This document shows, in pieces, positions 5,944-9,484 of a stretch of DNA of 9,484 nt. The DNA comes from an uncultured Acidobacteriota bacterium. GTDB lineage: Bacteria; Acidobacteriota; Blastocatellia; Pyrinomonadales; Pyrinomonadaceae. Made by a program: the position numbers and the translations under genes. Positions within the stretch are counted from its first letter, which is position 1. Each line of letters begins with the position of its first letter. The DNA lies in assembly GCA_946480545.1 (NCBI GenBank), contig CAMLKY010000045.1, positions 1 through 9,484 of the forward strand. The letters are read 5' to 3'. The notes under the pieces are model-generated. The model worked only from the letters and a program-made list of their open reading frames with translations, searched no databases and was not told where the DNA came from.

Positions 5944-6470
5944 AAAACTTCGCCGTCGACGTCGGTCGCCGTCTCGAAGAACGAACAGTATACGGACCAC
6001 ACCGCGGCCGCAACGATGACAAGGGTGCCGGTTGCCCGAATGATCCCGGCGATCATCTTTGTCGACCCGATAAGGCCGGTTTCCGTCAGCATGTAATTCC
6101 AGTCGTGAAAACTGCCCTCGGTACCGGTGAACCCGCTAGTTAAGACAAGCTGCATAACAACGGCATCCGCCGCATAGACCCAGACGTTCAGGATACTTTG
6201 CCCGACCCAGAACAAAACGATCGCGGCTGAATAATACTGGCTGCGCCAAAGGAAATATCCGACGAACACGCATGGGAAGACCACCTGAAACAGCGATCCC
6301 CCGGCAATCGTCATGAACTCGCCGAGAGGACGAAACAGCAGGTGACCCGTTTCGTGGATCGGCAGATCAATGAGATCCAGAAAGCTCCCCTGCATCGGGT
6401 CATAAGCGATCCACAGGAAATAGATCGACATCAGACCCGCGAAGACCAGCTTGGGGACATTGGGCTTCAT
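5940..6470 (-). CDS. Membrane protein with HETGH zinc-protease-like motif
   Basis: This 176-residue protein is mostly hydrophobic, with likely membrane segments near residues 7-24, 54-76, 80-110 and 136-162. It carries His-Glu-Thr-Gly-His at 39-43 (in IDLPIHETGHLLF), matching the HExxH zinc motif of membrane metalloproteases such as M50. A second polar cluster, Ala-Asp at 101-102 and HDWNYML at 122-128, could supply a third ligand. GEFMTIAGGSLFQVVFP (50-66) follows the first motif. I recall uncharacterised bacterial proteins with the same layout (HExGH, GGtLxQ, HDWNxxL), but no established function. It lacks the usual M50 NxxPxxxxDG motif and PDZ domain, so protease activity is inferred only from HExxH. 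It starts 6 nt after the hydrolase stop with no clear SD, and ends in an ATGA overlap with the SDR gene. The short acidic tail is likely at the membrane surface. Confidence 0.8.
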   Translation of the reverse strand: MKPNVPKLVFAGLMSIYFLWIAYDPMQGSFLDLIDLPIHETGHLLFRPLGEFMTIAGGSLFQVVFPCVFVGYFLWRSQYYSAAIVLFWVGQSILNVWVYAADAVVMQLVLTSGFTGTEGSFHDWNYMLTETGLIGSTKMIAGIIRATGTLVIVAAAVWSVYCSFFETATDVDGEVL

Positions 6471-6476
6471 TGACGG

Positions 6477-7325
6477 CTAAAGAAGCTTGTTCTTGACGAT
6501 GAAGCCGGTGACCTGCTCATTGAATTCTTTCGGCTGCTCCATGTGAAGGAAATGGCTGACATCCGTCCACATTTGAAAATCGAGCTGCGGTGCGATCTTC
6601 GTGTATTGCTCTTTCAGGTTCGCCGGCCAGAACGGTCCGGAAGCCATGATTGCCAGAACCGGGACGTTGATCTTGTCATCGATCCAGATCTTCTCGTCCG
6701 CCATGCCTTCCATCGCGCTGATCCCGACATAATCGGGCGTCGCGAGCATGTTATCGCGGATCATCTTCTTTAATGCTTCGTCCTTGACCGGGGTAAGCAT
6801 CCCATCAATGAATTTCGCTGCGTTCTCTTTGTAATTTGTCTTCAGCGGAGCAAAGAACTGTTCCGTCGCCTCTTTTGAAAAGAACGAACGCAACGCCCCG
6901 TCGACGGAAACGATCCCGGCCGTCTGCTCGGGATAGAGCCGATAGAACTGCCGGGCGACGGGGGTACCCATACTATGGCCGACCAACACCGCTTTCTTAA
7001 CGCCGGCACTCTTCATCATTGCGTTGACGGCACGTGCGAAGTGCTCCATCGAATACGTTAGCCTCGGCTTGTCGCTTTTGCCGTGTCCGGGCAGATCGAT
7101 CGCCAACACTCGATACTGCGGAAACTTATTCTCCTTCCAGAAATCGGCGTTGCAGGTCCAGCCGTGGATAAGCACGATCGCTTGCGGCTCGACGCGTTTA
7201 TGAGTCATCTCGTAGTAGTGGATCTTATTGCCGTCTAAGGTCGTCCAGCGGCTTTCAGGATGGCCGTAGGCCGTGGTCATCAAGACCAGCAGAAAAGATG
7301 TGAACAAGAGGGCTTTGAATTTCAT
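6477..7325 (-). CDS. Exported alpha/beta-fold hydrolase
   Basis: This 282-residue protein has a Sec signal peptide (Lys at 2 and 4, hydrophobic core 6-18, likely cleavage after TTAYG near residue 21), so it should act outside the cytoplasm. The fold is shown by IVLIHGWTCNADFW (50-63; His54-Gly55 oxyanion region), IDLPGHGKSDKP (76-87), the nucleophile elbow GHSMG (116-120, Ser118) and the histidine region VSHFLHMEQP (256-265, His258). The usual acid after strand 7 is missing: residues 222-236 hold no Asp or Glu. Asp142, after strand 6 in SVDGAL, may take its place, as in some haloalkane dehalogenases. The substrate cannot be told; esterase or aminopeptidase-like activity is possible. It is the second gene of the cluster: its ATG overlaps the GNAT stop as ATGA, and the membrane protein starts 6 nt beyond its stop. 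Confidence 0.9.
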   Translation of the reverse strand: MKFKALLFTSFLLVLMTTAYGHPESRWTTLDGNKIHYYEMTHKRVEPQAIVLIHGWTCNADFWKENKFPQYRVLAIDLPGHGKSDKPRLTYSMEHFARAVNAMMKSAGVKKAVLVGHSMGTPVARQFYRLYPEQTAGIVSVDGALRSFFSKEATEQFFAPLKTNYKENAAKFIDGMLTPVKDEALKKMIRDNMLATPDYVGISAMEGMADEKIWIDDKINVPVLAIMASGPFWPANLKEQYTKIAPQLDFQMWTDVSHFLHMEQPKEFNEQVTGFIVKNKLL

Positions 7326-7840
7326 GATACTGCTCCCAGGAACTCATCGGCCGAGATCGCGTAGAACGCACATTCGGCGTCGTAGTGAACTTCCGTCTTT
7401 TCGTAGTGCATCCCGAGCTTTTCCATTATCCTCCGCGATGCCCAGTTTTCGGTGTGTGCGACTGCGACGATCCGTTTCAGCCCGTGGTTGCGAAAACCGT
7501 GATCGAGCCATGCCCGCGCCGCTTCGGTGCCGATGCCTTTGCCCCAATACTCACGGATCATGCTGTAGCCGACCTCGATCTCGCCGGTATCCTCGAGCGG
7601 CTGCAGACCGGCCGAGCCTATCATCTCGCCCGTCGGCTTCCAGATCATGGCGCAGGTTCCGAATCCATGCGAATCGTAGCATGACATGTAGAACCTGATG
7701 CGTTTCGCGAGCGATGTCGCGTTCTGGAGCGTCGAGCCCCCGAGAAATTTGTTCACTTCAGGATCCGATCGCTGTTCGATCAGCAAGGGCAGATCCTCCA
7801 GCGTAAACCTTCGAAATATCAAGCGCTCAGATTCAACCAT
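7322..7840 (-). CDS. GNAT family N-acetyltransferase, RimJ/RimL-like
   Basis: A 172-residue GNAT enzyme that moves an acetyl group from acetyl-CoA to an amine. It begins ESERLIFRRFTLEDLPLL, the classical opening of the RimJ/RimL-type group. The acetyl-CoA loop is REYWGKGIGTEAARAWL (96-112), with the Gly-Lys-Gly-Ile-Gly core at 100-104. The C-terminal motif runs ENWASRRIMEKLGM (131-144). The substrate is not predictable; such enzymes act on ribosomal proteins, antibiotics or small metabolites. The start is uncertain: ATG 7840 gives the standard N-terminus, while ATG 7861 in frame adds seven residues with a weak AGAG upstream. The frame stays open further upstream, but that part is antisense to the dioxygenase-like gene. 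It is the first gene of the - strand cluster and ends in an ATGA overlap with the hydrolase. Confidence 0.9.
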   Translation of the reverse strand: MVESERLIFRRFTLEDLPLLIEQRSDPEVNKFLGGSTLQNATSLAKRIRFYMSCYDSHGFGTCAMIWKPTGEMIGSAGLQPLEDTGEIEVGYSMIREYWGKGIGTEAARAWLDHGFRNHGLKRIVAVAHTENWASRRIMEKLGMHYEKTEVHYDAECAFYAISADEFLGAVS

Positions 7841-7949
7841 ATGAAACGCAAAAGGTGTCATAAACTCTATGGCACCGGTGTTAATAATGTAGTGAACAAG
7901 TGAACGGCCTTTAAGATTATCTCTAAAGTAGGCTTCGAGGACAAAGCAT
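7841..7949. promoter_or_regulatory. Divergent intergenic region, probable promoters for both sides
   Basis: This is the only gap from which both the - strand cluster and the + strand dioxygenase-like gene can start. It contains a perfect 8-nt palindrome CACCGGTG at 7873-7880 and two GTGAAC copies at 7892-7897 and 7900-7905. For the + strand, TGAACA (7893-7898) and GATTAT (7915-7920) are 16 nt apart and each match the sigma-70 boxes at four of six positions. For the - strand a TTAAAG / TACATT pair with 17 nt between is weaker. These assignments are tentative. Confidence 0.4.
7937..7941 (+). promoter_or_regulatory. Shine-Dalgarno site of the dioxygenase-like gene
   Basis: GAGGA lies 8 nt before the ATG at 7950 and supports that start over later in-frame codons. 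The start also places the twin-arginine motif at residues 8-9, as expected. Confidence 0.75.
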
Positions 7950-8600
7950 ATGGAACGCTCAGGAAACACTCGCCGCGAGTTTCTCAAGAACGCGTCGCTG
8001 GCATTGGCAATCCCGCTTATCTTCGGATGTGGAAGCGACAGCGCCGCCCAGCATTCGAACGACAAGCTTCTCGAAAAGCTAAAGGCCCAGGCGAACAGTG
8101 ATCCGAGGGACGAATACTGGGGAGCCCGCAGCGCTCCGGCCGACGTCTCATGGCGGGCGCGGCTGTCGACAGATGCCGACAAGAGCGAGCGGATCTTGAT
8201 CAGCGGAACTATCTATAAGCTTGACGGTGTCACGGTGGCCCCTAACACGCTGATCTACCTCTATCACACCGACGTCCACGGGATCTACGGGCGGTCAGGC
8301 GAGCACCGGCATGGACGATATCGCGGTTGGATGCTGACCGACGAATGCGGCAGATACGAGTTTGAATCGATCCTGCCCGCGTCGTATCCGGATTCGACGA
8401 TCGCGAAGCATATCCATATGACGCTTACTACGCTCGACAAGCGTGAAGAGTCGGTCGATTCGATCCTCTTCGAGGGCGACAGGTTTCTAACCGCCCGTGA
8501 TCGTGAGATCCATCGCGGCGGTTTCGACCCGGTCCTGAAAATGGTAAAAGGTTCGGACGGCGTGTTGCGAGGGAAGCGGGATATTCGTCTATGGGTTTAG
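7950..8600 (+). CDS. Tat-exported intradiol ring-cleavage dioxygenase-like protein
   Basis: This 216-residue protein begins with a twin-arginine signal (NTRREFLKNASLALA, residues 6-20) and reaches IFGC at 24-27, a possible lipobox, so it is probably exported folded and may be lipid-anchored at Cys27. The mature domain resembles protocatechuate 3,4-dioxygenase. All four iron(III) ligands of that family are present: Tyr113 in DVHGIYGR, Tyr146 in LPASYP, and His154 and His156 in AKHIHM. GWMLTDECGRYEFESI (126-141) matches the conserved strand region between them. The Tyr146-His154 spacing is shorter than in the classical enzymes. Ring cleavage of catechol-type compounds is the expected reaction but is unproven; related exported proteins have unknown substrates. 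Tat export fits a protein that binds its metal before export. It is divergent from the GNAT cluster, and its last 12 nt overlap the end of convergent pdxH. Confidence 0.87.
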   Translation: MERSGNTRREFLKNASLALAIPLIFGCGSDSAAQHSNDKLLEKLKAQANSDPRDEYWGARSAPADVSWRARLSTDADKSERILISGTIYKLDGVTVAPNTLIYLYHTDVHGIYGRSGEHRHGRYRGWMLTDECGRYEFESILPASYPDSTIAKHIHMTLTTLDKREESVDSILFEGDRFLTARDREIHRGGFDPVLKMVKGSDGVLRGKRDIRLWV

Positions 8601-9230
8601 ACGGCTGATCATCCAGCCGGTGCCATCGAGCTCGTAAACGATACGGTCATGCAGGCGGCTTGGACGCCCCTGCCAAAATTCCAATCGCGCAGGTACGATC
8701 CGAAAGCCGCCCCAAAACGGCGGGCAAGGGATCTCGCCATCGGCGAATCGACTCTTCAGGTCTTCCAGACGATCTTCAAGCTCTTTCCTGTCCGTCAGCT
8801 TTTCACTCTGATTCGAGGCCCAGGCTCCCAACTTGCTTGCCATCGGGCGCGTGCCGAAGTATGCCTCGGATTCTTCACGCGTGGTCTTTTCAACCGATCC
8901 TGAGATGTGGATCTGACGCTCGAGCTCGGGCCAGAAGAACAGCATTGCCACCTGCGGATTCTCATTGATGTCGCGGGCTTTCTTGCTGCCGTAGTTCGTG
9001 TAGAAGACAAATCCGTTCGCGTCGAATCCTTTTAGCAGCACGGTGCGGGACGAGGGAAGCCCGTCTCGCCTGGCCGTGGATAGCACGAACGCGCTCGGTT
9101 CCTGCGGAGCTGAGCTCAGGTATTCGTCGAACCAATTTGAAAACTGAACGAACGGATCGGCGGCGACGGAAGCTTCGGAAAGCTCCTCGCGCGAATATTC
9201 ACGTCTGAGATCGGCGAGATTCTTTTCCAT
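8589..9230 (-). CDS. pdxH: Pyridoxine/pyridoxamine 5'-phosphate oxidase
   Basis: PdxH is an FMN enzyme that oxidises pyridoxine or pyridoxamine 5'-phosphate to pyridoxal 5'-phosphate, the last step of the DXP-dependent vitamin B6 pathway and of salvage. The 213 residues match the usual length. Conserved motifs in order: LRREY (8-12), RTVLLKG (62-68), FYTNYGSKKARD (76-87), RQIHISG (105-111), ASKLGAWAS (131-139), PPFWGGFRIVP (170-180), EFWQGR (184-189), RLHDR (192-196) and the terminal RLNP (210-213), which together form the FMN and PLP sites. The domain is complete, so activity is likely. The start at 9230 is the only Met before the conserved LRREY. It follows the DUF1015 gene by 4 nt and is probably cotranscribed with it. 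The gene ends in a 12-nt overlap with the convergent dioxygenase-like gene. Confidence 0.97.
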   Translation of the reverse strand: MEKNLADLRREYSREELSEASVAADPFVQFSNWFDEYLSSAPQEPSAFVLSTARRDGLPSSRTVLLKGFDANGFVFYTNYGSKKARDINENPQVAMLFFWPELERQIHISGSVEKTTREESEAYFGTRPMASKLGAWASNQSEKLTDRKELEDRLEDLKSRFADGEIPCPPFWGGFRIVPARLEFWQGRPSRLHDRIVYELDGTGWMISRLNP

Positions 9231-9234
9231 TCGC

Positions 9235-9484
9235 TTAGATCAGGTGAATAAAAAGTCCGTCCTTTAGCTTCGGCTCGAACCAGGTCGATTTCGGCGGCAT
9301 GATCTCGCCGGCGTCCGAGACGGCGAGCAGGTCTTCCATCGTGGTTGGGAACATCGAGAAAGCTACTCGTGCACGGCCCTCGTTCACACGGCGTTCCAGC
9401 TCGTCGGTCCCGCGGATGCCGCCGATGAACTCGATACGCTCGTCGGTCGAAGGATCCGAGATCCCGAGTGCGGGCGCGAGAATA
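9235..9484 (-). CDS. DUF1015 family protein, C-terminal part (partial)
   Basis: Reading the - strand from the window edge to a TAA at 9235-9237 gives 82 codons with no internal stop. The translation includes LGISDPSTDERIEFIGGIRG, then VAFSMFPTTMEDLLAVSDAG and ends EIMPPKSTWFEPKLKDGLF plus a short tail. I recognise the ending (Pro-Pro-Lys-Ser-Thr-x-Phe-x-Pro-Lys) as that of DUF1015 proteins, an uncharacterised family of about 400 residues; the N-terminal part is outside the window. From memory, DUF1015 genes often lie near serA/serC in Bacteroidota, so a link to serine or B6 metabolism is possible. Here the gene is directly upstream of pdxH with a 4-nt gap, consistent with one transcript. The function is unknown. 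Confidence 0.8.
   Translation of the reverse strand, partial: ILAPALGISDPSTDERIEFIGGIRGTDELERRVNEGRARVAFSMFPTTMEDLLAVSDAGEIMPPKSTWFEPKLKDGLFIHLI

Noticed and set aside
5944..6000. N-terminal extension of the SDR gene
   Set aside because: It is Arg-rich, lies inside the upstream membrane-protein gene, and precedes a standard SDR start with an ATGA overlap.
7841..8182. N-terminal extension of the GNAT gene
   Set aside because: The frame stays open, but most of it is antisense to the dioxygenase-like gene, and the GNAT domain is complete from 7840.
1..9484. Defence system, phage, transposon, CRISPR array or tRNA
   Set aside because: I found no transposase, integrase, nuclease-helicase pair, regularly spaced direct repeats or cloverleaf-like sequence; all genes fit housekeeping or general accessory families.

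Overview
The window looks like a bacterial chromosome of moderate GC content. Two things fit an Acidobacteriota genome of the Blastocatellia / Pyrinomonadaceae type: the style of the secreted beta-helix protein, and the weak use of Shine-Dalgarno (SD) sites. This placement is inference from family resemblance; there is no rRNA or other marker here to settle it.

Positions 1-3053 (+ strand) hold a translation and RNA-processing operon in the order rpsP (bS16), khpA-like KH protein, rimM, trmD, rplS (bL19), rnhB. bS16 and bL19 are ribosomal proteins, RimM matures the 30S head, TrmD makes m1G37 in tRNA, the KH protein binds RNA, and RNase HII removes ribonucleotides from DNA. Two imperfect inverted repeats sit directly in front of rpsP and trmD, where an SD site would be expected, and a short hairpin separates trmD from rplS.

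Positions 3054-4317 hold a separate + strand unit: a structured intergenic leader, a strong SD, a Sec-exported right-handed beta-helix protein of unknown role, and a textbook Rho-independent terminator.

Positions 4324-7840 (- strand) hold a tightly packed five-gene unit read right to left: GNAT acetyltransferase, exported alpha/beta hydrolase, a membrane protein with an HETGH zinc-protease-like motif, a short-chain dehydrogenase, and a YycJ/WalJ-type metallo-beta-lactamase-fold hydrolase. Two of the junctions are ATGA overlaps and the other two gaps are 3 and 6 nt, so cotranscription is very likely. No single pathway is evident.

Positions 7841-7949 form a divergent regulatory region. Positions 7950-8600 (+) encode a predicted Tat-exported, possibly lipid-anchored intradiol-dioxygenase-like protein that keeps all four iron(III) ligands. 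Its end overlaps by 12 nt the end of pdxH (- strand), which makes pyridoxal phosphate. pdxH lies 4 nt downstream of a DUF1015-family gene cut off by the window edge.

I saw no mobile element, CRISPR array, tRNA, rRNA or phage gene. The best candidates for something little described are the HETGH membrane protein, the exported dioxygenase-like lipoprotein, and the inverted repeats in the ribosomal operon.
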